The notes: generated by a model not told the origin, from the letters alone. A stretch of DNA of 6,242 nt from JAHFUI01 sp041485905 (GCA_041485905.1 JBGPKK010000245.1:1-6242); one strand, 5' to 3'. Positions 1 to 6,242 are shown, counted from the first letter of the stretch. Numbers and translations: made by a program.

Positions 1-1503
1 ACAAAGCATATTCAGGTTCGCCTCCGCGCGCCGACCGGGACACGCCTCGAGCGAACCGAACTGATCGAGCTGAAGGCGATGGACATCATCAAGGACGCCG
101 TCGGGCCGAAGAACGTCGAGATCACGACGGGCTTCATCGGTGTTCAGTCGCCGAACTATCCGATCAATACGATTTATCTGTTTGCCAGCGGTCAACACGA
201 GGCCGTGATCGGCGTCTCGCTGAAACCGACCGCGCCTGCGGTGACCGAGGAACTGAAGGAGCAATTACGTCGAGACCTCAAGAAGGCGCTCCCGGATGTG
301 ACGGTCTCATTCGAGGCCGCGGACATCATCAGTCAGGTGATGAGCTTCGGCTCGCCGACTCCCATCGAAGTCGCCGTGCAGGGTCCGGCGCTGCCGGCGA
401 CGCGTGCCTTTGCCGAGAAGATCAAGGCCGAACTAGTGAAGCTCGACGCGCTGCGCGACTTGCAGTATGCGCAGCCGCTCGACTACCCGTCGCTTCAGAT
501 CCAGATCAACCGCGACCGGGCCGGGCAGTTCGGGGTGACCGCCGCCGACGTCGGCCGGTCGCTCGCAACCGCGACCTCGTCCAGCCGCTACACCGACCTG
601 AATTTCTGGCGCGATCCGGCAAGCGGGAACGGATTTCAGATTCAGGTCGAGATTCCGCAAGCCAAGATGGCGTCCATCGAGGACGTGGCGGACCTGCCCG
701 TGATGCCGCGTAACGCCGGCGGCACGGGCCGGCCGCTTCTCTCAGATGTGGCGACCGTTGACTACGGCACCACGCCGGGTGAGGTTGACCGCTACAACAT
801 GCAGCGGGTCGTCAGCTTTACCGCCAACCTCCACGGGAAGCCGCTGGGTCAGGCGGTGACGGACATCCGCCAGGCGATTGCGCGCGCCGGCGCACCGCCC
901 CGCGGCATCAGCGTCAACAACCGCGGGCAGGTCCCGGCGTTCGAAGAGACGCTCGCCGGCCTGCGAAGTGGGCTGCTGCTCTCGATCCTCGTCATTTTTC
1001 TCTTGCTGGCCGCGAACTTCCAGTCGTTCCGACTCGCCTTCACCGTTATCTCAGCCGTACCGGCGGTCATCTGCGGCGTGCTGTTGATGCTGCTCGTCAC
1101 CGGGACGACGCTGAACGTGCAGTCGTTCATGGGGGCGATCATGGCCATCGGCATCTCGGTCGCGAACGCGATCCTTCTGGTGACGTTTGCCGAAAACGCC
1201 AGGCGGGAAGGGGCGTCCGTGCACGACGCGGCCGTGGAGGGCGGCCGCGGCCGCTTGCGCGCCATTCTGATGACGGCGACCGCCATGATCGCCGGCATGA
1301 TCCCGCTCGCGATGGGCACCGGCGAGCGGGCCCAGAGCGCGCCGTTGGGCCGCGCCGTCATCGGCGGGCTCTTCCTGGCGACGATCGCCACGCTCATCGT
1401 CCTTCCCGCGGTGTACTCGCTCGTGCAGGCGCGGGTCCACACGCTCTCACCAACTTTGGATCCCGATGATCCCGCGAGCACACACTATGAACCAGCTACA
1501 TAA
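1..1503 (+). CDS. RND efflux pump permease, C-terminal half (5' partial)
   Basis: Inner-membrane, proton-driven permease of a tripartite RND efflux pump. The reading frame is open from base 1, so the gene starts upstream. The 500 visible residues are about half of the roughly 1,040 usual for the family. The first residues (QVRLRAPTGTRLERTE) match the stretch that opens the second periplasmic loop of such pumps. A large periplasmic region follows to about residue 320. Then come five hydrophobic segments at about 324-342, 345-367, 374-398, 421-441 and 451-475, as expected for TM8-TM12. The motif GISVANAILLVTFAE (about 384-398) and the EGGRGRLRAILMTATAMIAG segment are family hallmarks. The motif style fits the multidrug/hydrophobe (HAE) class better than the heavy-metal (HME) class, but the N-terminal half with the TM4 proton-relay acidic residues is missing, so substrate and subclass stay open. 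The 3' end overlaps the adaptor gene by 17 bases, indicating translational coupling. Confidence 0.95.
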   Translation, partial: TKHIQVRLRAPTGTRLERTELIELKAMDIIKDAVGPKNVEITTGFIGVQSPNYPINTIYLFASGQHEAVIGVSLKPTAPAVTEELKEQLRRDLKKALPDVTVSFEAADIISQVMSFGSPTPIEVAVQGPALPATRAFAEKIKAELVKLDALRDLQYAQPLDYPSLQIQINRDRAGQFGVTAADVGRSLATATSSSRYTDLNFWRDPASGNGFQIQVEIPQAKMASIEDVADLPVMPRNAGGTGRPLLSDVATVDYGTTPGEVDRYNMQRVVSFTANLHGKPLGQAVTDIRQAIARAGAPPRGISVNNRGQVPAFEETLAGLRSGLLLSILVIFLLLAANFQSFRLAFTVISAVPAVICGVLLMLLVTGTTLNVQSFMGAIMAIGISVANAILLVTFAENARREGASVHDAAVEGGRGRLRAILMTATAMIAGMIPLAMGTGERAQSAPLGRAVIGGLFLATIATLIVLPAVYSLVQARVHTLSPTLDPDDPASTHYEPAT

Positions 1504-2596
1504 AGTTTCGATCGCGTTGACGCTGATTCTTGTCGCTGCGACGGCCGCGGCGCAGGCGCCGGTGGAGGTGGTCCGCGTCACTTCCAAAGCCGTGGAGCGG
1601 CAGGTCAAGCTGCCGGGCGAGTTCCAGCCGTACCTCGCTGTGTCGATCTACGCCAAGCTCGCGGGCTTCGTGAAACGCGTCGACGTGGATCGAGGGAGCA
1701 GCGTCAGACAGGGTCAGGTCCTGGTCACCATCGAGGCGCCCGAAATGCAGGCGCAAATCGTTGAGGCGCAATCCAAAGCGCAGGTCCTCGTGCCGCAGCG
1801 AGCAGAGGCCGAGGCCAAACTGGCGGGTGCGCAGAGCACCTACGACCACTTGAAGGCGGCCTCTGCCACGCCGGGCGTCGTGGCCGAAAACGACGTGATC
1901 GTGGCGCAAAAGACCGTCGAGGCGGCGCAAGCACTCGTGCGCTCGTATGAGGATTCGATCAAGGCCGCCCAGGCGCAGGTGCAGGCTGTCAAAGATCTCG
2001 AACAGTACCTCACACTCAAAGCGCCGTTCGACGGCATCATCACGGAACGCAACGTCCACCCCGGCGCGCTGGTCGGCCCCGGATCGGGATCGACGCCGCT
2101 CCTCAGATTGCACCAGGTCTCTCGACTGCGCCTGGTCGTGGCGGTGCCGGAAGCGCTGGTCGGCGCCATGATGAAAGGCGCCCGTGTTCCCTTCACCGTG
2201 CCCGCGTATCCCGGAGAGACCTTCTACGGCGTCCTGAACCTCATGGCCCACGATCTGGATGAGAAAACACGGTCGATGGCCGTGGAACTGGACGTCAAGA
2301 ATCCGGACTTGCGCCTGGGGGCCGGGATGTACCCAGAGACGCAGTGGCCGGTCAGGCGGCCGCAGCCTTCGCTGTTGGTTCCTCCGACCAGCATCGTCAC
2401 GACAACTGAGCGGACGTTTGTGGTCCGCGTCACGAACGGTGTGGCTGAGTGGGTCAACGTCAGTCGCGGAGCGCGCGTCGGCGACTTGATCGAAGTGTTC
2501 GGGTCATTGAAGGATGGCGACAGCATCGTGCGGCGTGGGACGGATGAAATCCGGCAGGGTGCGAAGGTCAACGTTCAACCAGCCAAGCCAAGCTAG
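1487..2596 (+). CDS. RND efflux periplasmic adaptor (HlyD/AcrA-like membrane fusion protein)
   Basis: Periplasmic adaptor that links the RND permease to an outer-membrane channel. From ATG 1487 the product has 369 residues. It begins with a signal peptide (MNQLHKVSIALTLILVAATAAA), probably cut before Q23. There is no lipobox, so it is likely a soluble or membrane-associated secreted protein rather than a lipoprotein. Domains in order: first half of the lipoyl domain (about 48-83, with LAGFVKRVDVDRGSSVRQG), an Ala/Gln/Glu-rich coiled-coil hairpin (about 86-172), second lipoyl half (about 174-199, APFDGIITERNVHPGALV), beta-barrel (about 211-283) and membrane-proximal domain (about 294-366). An upstream in-frame ATG at 1466 would add seven residues. 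I prefer 1487 because it puts the basic residue and hydrophobic core at the normal distance from the N-terminus; neither start has a strong ribosome binding site. The gene lies inside the end of the permease gene, and permease-before-adaptor is the reverse of the acrA-acrB order. No Met/His-rich metal-binding N-terminus of the CusB type is seen. Confidence 0.93.
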   Translation: MNQLHKVSIALTLILVAATAAAQAPVEVVRVTSKAVERQVKLPGEFQPYLAVSIYAKLAGFVKRVDVDRGSSVRQGQVLVTIEAPEMQAQIVEAQSKAQVLVPQRAEAEAKLAGAQSTYDHLKAASATPGVVAENDVIVAQKTVEAAQALVRSYEDSIKAAQAQVQAVKDLEQYLTLKAPFDGIITERNVHPGALVGPGSGSTPLLRLHQVSRLRLVVAVPEALVGAMMKGARVPFTVPAYPGETFYGVLNLMAHDLDEKTRSMAVELDVKNPDLRLGAGMYPETQWPVRRPQPSLLVPPTSIVTTTERTFVVRVTNGVAEWVNVSRGARVGDLIEVFGSLKDGDSIVRRGTDEIRQGAKVNVQPAKPS

Positions 2597-2598
2597 TG

Positions 2599-3360
2599 AT
2601 GAAAGCACGCCTCCGATTGGCCCCACTATGGCTGGTCAGCGCGGCAGCCCTCGCAGGACCCATGGTCGCCGGTTGTAGTTCTCCACGTGACACCCGGCGC
2701 GCCGCTCCTTCGGAATCGCCGGCATCGCCCGGTACGCTGGACGGCGTCGTGACGTGGGCGGGCGCGGGGGTTCCCATGCCGACGCTGGTTGAAAACACCA
2801 CCGATCCGCAGGTGTGCGGACAAAAGCAGACGTTGGCTGACGTGGTTATGTCGTCCGGTTCCCGCGGTGTCGAAAACGTGATCCTGGCCCTGACGGATGT
2901 GCCCGCCGAGAAGACGCCGCCGGTCGTACCCGGCCGACTCGTGCTCGACAACCGGCGGTGCAGCTTCTCTCCACACGCGAGCGTCCTGACCGTCGGCAGC
3001 GTGATTGAGGCCACCAACAGCGATCCGATCCTGCACACGACCCACCTCTACGGGTCGATTGAGGCGAACATCGCGCTCCCCATCGAGGGTCAACGCGTCC
3101 TGCACACGGTCGACAAGGCCGGCATGATCGTCGTCAAGTGTGACGTGCACGGGTGGATGCAGGCGTTCGTTCGCGTCGACCCGCACCCGTTTCATGCCGT
3201 CAGCGCCAGCTCGGGAGCCTTTCGCATGTCCGGCATCCCGCCTGGCAACTACACGCTGGAGGCCTGGCATGAGAAGCTTGGGACCAAACGCGTCCGCGTA
3301 CAGATTCGAGCTGGCGAAACCGGGCGCGTGGCGCTGGAGTACTCGCCGGCTCAGCAGTGA
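2599..3360 (+). CDS. Cupredoxin-like lipoprotein with carboxypeptidase-regulatory-like C-terminus
   Basis: Predicted 253-residue exported lipoprotein. The signal peptide ends in a lipobox, VAGC, with the acylated Cys at residue 26. A Ser/Pro/Arg-rich linker leads to a beta-rich domain (about 47-195) with a plastocyanin-like pattern: upstream His in DPILHTTH (146 and 149), then KCDVHGWM carrying Cys181, His184 and Met187. This His/Cys/His/Met set resembles a type 1 copper site, though plastocyanin has C-x2-H-x4-M and here it is C-x2-H-x2-M. Two further Cys (73 in PQVCG, 121 in DNRRCSFSPH) could form a disulfide. The C-terminal part (about 200-249; GAFRMSGIPPGNYTLEAWHE) matches the end of carboxypeptidase regulatory-like (Ig-like) domains. 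An electron-transfer or copper-binding role in the periplasm is inferred, not shown. The start follows the adaptor stop directly. A GTG at 2596, sharing the G of the TAG stop, is an equally close alternative adding one residue. Confidence 0.85.
   Translation: MKARLRLAPLWLVSAAALAGPMVAGCSSPRDTRRAAPSESPASPGTLDGVVTWAGAGVPMPTLVENTTDPQVCGQKQTLADVVMSSGSRGVENVILALTDVPAEKTPPVVPGRLVLDNRRCSFSPHASVLTVGSVIEATNSDPILHTTHLYGSIEANIALPIEGQRVLHTVDKAGMIVVKCDVHGWMQAFVRVDPHPFHAVSASSGAFRMSGIPPGNYTLEAWHEKLGTKRVRVQIRAGETGRVALEYSPAQQ
3139..3159 (+). other. Candidate mononuclear copper site, C-x2-H-x2-M
   Basis: These codons spell CDVHGWM within the lipoprotein. Cys, His and Met are the right residue types for a type 1 copper centre, with the fourth ligand expected to be one of the His in HTTH about 32-35 residues upstream. 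The Cys-to-Met spacing is two residues shorter than in plastocyanin, so Met may not be the axial ligand. Copper binding is inference from the pattern only. Confidence 0.5.
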
Positions 3361-3375
3361 ATCGCAAATCGAGAG

Positions 3376-3381
3376 AAGGAG
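3376..3381 (+). promoter_or_regulatory. Strong ribosome binding site (AAGGAG)
   Basis: AAGGAG lies eight bases before ATG 3390. It fixes that ATG as the start of the His-rich exported protein, against an in-frame GTG at 3357 that would overlap the previous gene and place a charged stretch ahead of the signal peptide. It is the best Shine-Dalgarno match in the window, in a 29-base gap, suggesting this gene is translated independently of its upstream neighbour. Confidence 0.85.
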
Positions 3382-3389
3382 CACTCACC

Positions 3390-4130
3390 ATGTCGCACAT
3401 CGTCAAACGTATCAGCTGGACCGCTCTTGTTGTCGTGGTTGCCGCGGTGTCGTATCGGGCGTTGCACGCGCAGCAGTCAACACCGCGGAGACAGCCTGGG
3501 GCAGACATCACGCTGTACGCGCCCGAGCAGCACGACCTGTACGACGGCCATTTCGTCCTGTCCGCTGCGCGCGTGTACATGGTGGGCTCGCTCAAGGACG
3601 CCGCCGGGTGGAATCACATGGACAACACCGCGGCACATCTGCACCCGGCCGCGGGCCGCGTCGACGTCGACGTCGACGAAATCAAGAACACCGGCTCGTT
3701 CACGGCCAGGTTGAAGGTCCCCGAGGGTAATCTCGATCTCGCGTTCGATCGCTTCCACGAGTTCAATCCCTGCCAGAACGGAGGGATCGCCGCGTTCATC
3801 TACGAACATGGCGATTCGGGATGCGGCGACACCAACTGGCCCAAGACGTTCATCTACGTGGCGGGATGGGGATACGGGCACGCGAATCTGAACGGGAAGC
3901 CGCTGTTTAAAGACTACGAGATGCACTTCATGGTCACGCAGGGCATGCGCGATCGGAAGACGCTGCAGGTCACCTACCCCCTTCCAACCAAGAAGTCTCC
4001 AGCCGGCGAGGTCAATCCTGCGGCGCAGCAAATGGATTTCTACATCCGTAGCCCCGAGGCTGAGCAGGGCAACAATCCGGCGCGCAAGGTCTTCACGCAC
4101 TTCTTCGCCATGGAAGTGACGTGGAAGTGA
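3390..4130 (+). CDS. Exported His-rich protein of unknown function
   Basis: I do not recognise the family. The 246-residue product starts with a typical signal peptide (basic KR, then a Val/Ala core, ending in LHA before Q28), so it should be secreted to the periplasm; the mature part is about 219 residues. It looks beta-rich and is unusually supplied with His: residues 48, 54, 76, 83, 85, 123, 140, 164, 179 and 237, including NHMDNTAAHLH with an H-x-H pair. An acidic VDVDVDE run sits at about 91-97. Two Cys (128 in NPCQNG, 145 in SGCGD) are placed for a disulfide. Aromatic-rich stretches (FIYVAGWGYGH, YEMHFMV, FTHFFAMEVTW) look like core strands. No catalytic motif is recognisable; metal binding is a guess from His and Asp content. 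It lies between a cupredoxin-like gene and a possible haem-binding gene, and its stop overlaps the next start by four bases. Confidence 0.85.
   Translation: MSHIVKRISWTALVVVVAAVSYRALHAQQSTPRRQPGADITLYAPEQHDLYDGHFVLSAARVYMVGSLKDAAGWNHMDNTAAHLHPAAGRVDVDVDEIKNTGSFTARLKVPEGNLDLAFDRFHEFNPCQNGGIAAFIYEHGDSGCGDTNWPKTFIYVAGWGYGHANLNGKPLFKDYEMHFMVTQGMRDRKTLQVTYPLPTKKSPAGEVNPAAQQMDFYIRSPEAEQGNNPARKVFTHFFAMEVTWK
3660..3677. repeat. Short tandem repeat, GTCGAC x3
   Basis: Three perfect copies of the self-complementary hexamer GTCGAC lie in the His-rich protein gene, where they encode the alternating VDVDVD run. Expansion or contraction by one unit would keep the reading frame. With only three units this may be chance in a GC-rich gene. 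Confidence 0.7.
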
Positions 4131-6016
4131 ATCCGCGTGGACTCTCTGTCGGCTCGGCGGCGATATGTTCCCTGGTCCTCACGCTGGCTGTGGGCGCCGC
4201 AGACAGGGGGCTGTTGGACGCCGTCCGCGCGGACGACACGCGCACCGCGAGAGCCTTGCTCAAGGCCGGGGCCGATCCGAACATGCGCGATGACATCGGC
4301 GCGACGGCGCTGATGTACGCCGCAGCCTTCGGGTCGCCCGACGGCATGCGGGTCCTGCTCGACGCCGGGGCTGACGTCGGTGCGTTCAGCAGCGGTGGCG
4401 CGACCGCACTGATGTGGGCCACAGGTGACGCGACGAAGGTCCGCCTGCTGCTGGATCGTCGCGCGGCCGCGAACGCCAGGATGAAAGACGGCACGACGGC
4501 GCTGGTGACCGCGGCGCGCCGCGGCAACACGGACGTCATACGATTGTTGCTCGCTCGGGGAGCCGATCCGAAAACCAGTGCGATGGAGAAGGCGGAGCTC
4601 CTCCGGATCGCGCACGACGAACATCCGGAGACGCGCCAGATCCTCGTGGATGCTGGAATCGAGCTGAGAGACCTCGCGCCGGGGGTCCCGGCGCTGACGA
4701 ATTATCCGGTCTCAAACACCAGTGTCATCCGAGAACTTCTGGACATGGGAGCCAATCCGAATCCAAGGGGGAGGTTCCCCATGCTCGCGCTCGCTGTCTT
4801 CCAGGGTTACATGGACACGGCGCGGCTGTTGACGGAACGCGGAACAGATATCAACGCGAAGACCCCGCAGGACGTCACACCGCTGATGATGGCCGCCGCA
4901 GCGCCCCGTCCCGATCCTGCGATCGTGCGGTTGTTGATCGAGAAACGCGCCGACCTCGGCGCTCGCGACAAGGCTGGCCGGACCGCGCTCGACTGGGCGT
5001 TGCTGCAGGGCGACACGCCGGTGGCCCGTCTGCTGCGAGAAGCGGGGACCCAAGCCATGGCACCTCCGCAACCAACCCCGCCCGCAGTCGGACAGCCGCG
5101 GGACGCTCGATCCGCGGTCACAGAAGCGGTCGCCCGGTTGCGGCCCGTCGGCCCAGTCCTCTACGAGCGCCGGAAGTGCATCTCGTGCCACCACCAGACG
5201 CTTCCATTGATGGCTATGAAACTAGCCAGCACGCGCGGGGTCGCGGTCGACGCAGAAGCCATGGCCCACCCCGTTCAGTCCATCGTCGAGGTCTGGAATG
5301 GCCGGCGCGAAAACCTCATGCTCGGCGGCGCTCGTGACGGCGGCGGCGCCAACGAGCTCACCTACGGGCTTCTGGCTTTTGCCGAATCAGGGGTCCCGCC
5401 GAATTCCGCAACGGATGCGGCGGCGTCGAATCTAGTCAGCACACAGCGAACGGACGGGAGCTGGGTGTTTCTCGACACGCGACCCCCACAGGCGGACAAC
5501 AGTCGGATCCCGTTTACCGCGATGGCCATCCGCGGCCTCGACGTGTACGGGCCGCCTGGGCAGCGCGAAGGCATCAAGACGACCCTCGCGCGGGCCCGCG
5601 AGTTCCTGCGGGCGGCCTCACCGGCGTCCACGCAGGATGACGCGTTCAAACTGCTTGGACTGGTGTGGTCCCGTGTTCCAGCGGCGGAGATTGCCGCGCA
5701 GGCAAAACGCCTGCTGGCGCTGCAGCGTGAAGACGGCGGCTGGGGGCAGTTGCCCACGATGGCTTCGGACGCATACGCCACCGGCGAGGCTCTCTATGCG
5801 CTTCAAGCCAGTGGCACATCCCCGAAGAGCCGCATGTATCAGAAAAGCGTGGCGTACCTTCTCCGCACCCAGCTCGCAGACGGCACTTGGTACGTCCGCT
5901 CGCGCGCGTTCGGATTCCAGCCGTATTTCGAATCCGGTTTTCCACATGGGACCGACCAGTTCATCTCGGCGTCCGCAACCGCCTGGGCGGCGATTGCGCT
6001 GACCTATGTCTTGTAA
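4127..6016 (+). CDS. Exported ankyrin-repeat / CXXCH / squalene-cyclase-like alpha-barrel fusion
   Basis: Predicted 629-residue exported protein. A signal peptide (hydrophobic core ICSLVLTLAVGA) is followed by about nine ankyrin units (about 25-308). Several keep the ALMYAA / LLDAGAD pattern; the fifth and sixth (about 151-214) are degenerate. A Pro/Gln-rich linker (about 309-328) leads to the motif KCISCHHQ, in which C351, C354 and H355 form a CXXCH typical of covalent c-type haem attachment. The remaining 250 or so residues are Ala-rich helices with QW-like repeats: TQRTDGSW (439-446), LQREDGGW (532-539) and TQLADGTW (581-588), as in squalene/hopene cyclases and prenyltransferases. The class II cyclase motif DXDD is not found, so catalysis of that type is unlikely. 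The chosen start GTG 4127 gives a four-base GTGA overlap with the previous stop; an in-frame GTG at 4121 would add two residues. I recall similar architectures in Acidobacteriota and Planctomycetes, function unknown. Confidence 0.88.
   Translation: MNPRGLSVGSAAICSLVLTLAVGAADRGLLDAVRADDTRTARALLKAGADPNMRDDIGATALMYAAAFGSPDGMRVLLDAGADVGAFSSGGATALMWATGDATKVRLLLDRRAAANARMKDGTTALVTAARRGNTDVIRLLLARGADPKTSAMEKAELLRIAHDEHPETRQILVDAGIELRDLAPGVPALTNYPVSNTSVIRELLDMGANPNPRGRFPMLALAVFQGYMDTARLLTERGTDINAKTPQDVTPLMMAAAAPRPDPAIVRLLIEKRADLGARDKAGRTALDWALLQGDTPVARLLREAGTQAMAPPQPTPPAVGQPRDARSAVTEAVARLRPVGPVLYERRKCISCHHQTLPLMAMKLASTRGVAVDAEAMAHPVQSIVEVWNGRRENLMLGGARDGGGANELTYGLLAFAESGVPPNSATDAAASNLVSTQRTDGSWVFLDTRPPQADNSRIPFTAMAIRGLDVYGPPGQREGIKTTLARAREFLRAASPASTQDDAFKLLGLVWSRVPAAEIAAQAKRLLALQREDGGWGQLPTMASDAYATGEALYALQASGTSPKSRMYQKSVAYLLRTQLADGTWYVRSRAFGFQPYFESGFPHGTDQFISASATAWAAIALTYVL
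5177..5191 (+). other. CXXCH c-type haem-like motif (CISCH)
   Basis: The codons encode CISCH, followed directly by a second His and Gln. Because the protein has a signal peptide, the motif would face the periplasm where cytochrome c maturation occurs. It is the only CXXCH in the protein and sits at the start of the alpha-barrel part, not in an obvious cytochrome c fold. It could therefore bind haem, another metal, or neither. Confidence 0.6.
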
Positions 6017-6026
6017 CCTGAACGAG

Positions 6027-6033
6027 AGGGAGG
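6027..6033 (+). promoter_or_regulatory. Ribosome binding site (AGGGAGG) for the last gene
   Basis: AGGGAGG in the short gap after the ankyrin gene is a good Shine-Dalgarno sequence. It lies five bases before TTG 6039 and eleven before ATG 6045, so it serves either start but does not decide between them. No terminator hairpin is visible in this gap, which suggests the transcript continues. Confidence 0.7.
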
Positions 6034-6044
6034 CTCCGTTGAAG

Positions 6045-6242
6045 ATGCTCATTTCACTGACGCTGACGCTTTCAGCCGTCGCTGCGGTCATCCTGATGGC
6101 AGACGCCATCAACTTTGACAATCTTCCCGTGGGCGCGCCACCGCCCGGGTGGACGGCCACCAAGACTGGTACGGGCGAGGCCAAATGGACAGTCGAAAAG
6201 GACGATACCGCGCCGAGCAAACCCAACGTCTTGAAGCAGTCC
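6045..6242 (+). CDS. Exported protein, N-terminus only (3' partial), DUF1080/concanavalin-like start
   Basis: Sixth gene of the run; the frame is still open at the window end, giving 66 residues from ATG 6045. An in-frame TTG at 6039 is nearer the ideal distance from the ribosome binding site and would add two residues. The N-terminus is a signal peptide (MLISLTLTLSAVAAVILMADA). The mature start, INFDNLPVGAPPPGWTATKTG and then the TAPSKPNVLKQS segment, resembles the opening strand of secreted concanavalin-fold proteins related to DUF1080 (3-keto-disaccharide hydrolase-like) and LamG-like domains. Too little is present to see catalytic residues, so the family call rests on the FDxxPVGxPPxGW and PSxPNVLxQ patterns from memory. 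It lies about 28 bases after the ankyrin gene on the same strand and is probably cotranscribed. Confidence 0.7.
   Translation, partial: MLISLTLTLSAVAAVILMADAINFDNLPVGAPPPGWTATKTGTGEAKWTVEKDDTAPSKPNVLKQS

Noticed and set aside
1241..1254. GC-only palindrome GCGGCCGCGGCCGC, considered as a hairpin or regulatory site
   Set aside because: It lies within the conserved GGRGRLR-encoding part of the permease and is explained by codon use for Gly, Arg and Leu.
849..1481. Long open frame on the - strand opposite the permease
   Set aside because: Its translation is rich in Arg, Ala, Thr and Met with no recognisable domain, and the + strand here encodes conserved RND transmembrane segments. It is a by-product of GC-rich codon use.
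1496..2251. Long open frame on the - strand opposite the adaptor
   Set aside because: The translation is low-complexity Arg/His/Asp/Leu without a fold signature, while the + strand carries the full adaptor domain order.
1..2596. Heavy-metal (CusBA-like) identity for the pump, suggested by the cupredoxin-like neighbour
   Set aside because: The adaptor lacks a Met/His-rich metal-binding N-terminus, and the visible permease motifs fit the HAE class better. The missing N-terminal half prevents a firm decision, so no metal substrate is claimed.
2626..3384. Long open frame on the - strand opposite the cupredoxin-like lipoprotein
   Set aside because: No recognisable protein features and no fitting neighbour on that strand; the + strand has a lipobox and copper-ligand pattern.
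6017..6044. Terminator between the ankyrin gene and the last gene
   Set aside because: The gap holds a ribosome binding site but no stable inverted repeat followed by a T run.

Overview
The window is a GC-rich, fully coding stretch in which six consecutive genes all read on the + strand, with overlaps or gaps of at most about 30 bases. It looks like part of one operon, cut at both ends. No tRNA, rRNA, mobile element, CRISPR array or clear terminator is visible. The gene content suggests a free-living Gram-negative soil or sediment bacterium. An Acidobacteriota member of the Vicinamibacteria type is my best guess, from the style of the secreted proteins (CDVHGWM cupredoxin-like lipoprotein, ankyrin/SCHH/cyclase-repeat protein). 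This is inference; no rRNA marker is present.

Layout. Bases 1-1503 hold the C-terminal half of an RND efflux permease (5' end outside the window). It overlaps the start of an RND periplasmic adaptor (1487-2596). Together they are the inner-membrane and periplasmic parts of a tripartite pump; no outer-membrane factor is in view. Next comes a cupredoxin-like lipoprotein with a carboxypeptidase-regulatory-like C-terminus (2599-3360). It is followed by an unrecognised exported His-rich protein (3390-4130) with the best ribosome binding site of the window. Then comes an exported 629-residue protein (4127-6016) that joins nine or so ankyrin units, one c-type haem-like CISCHH motif and a squalene-cyclase/prenyltransferase-like alpha-barrel. 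A sixth exported protein (6045 to the window end) begins with a sequence resembling concanavalin-like/DUF1080-like secreted proteins.

How they may work together. All six products are predicted to act in the inner membrane, periplasm or beyond. The pump is ordinary in sequence. The three genes after it are the unusual part: a candidate mononuclear copper protein, a His-rich unknown, and a possible haem-carrying ankyrin/alpha-barrel fusion, all within one transcription unit. A shared periplasmic redox, metal or lipid-handling role is possible, but nothing in the sequence proves it.
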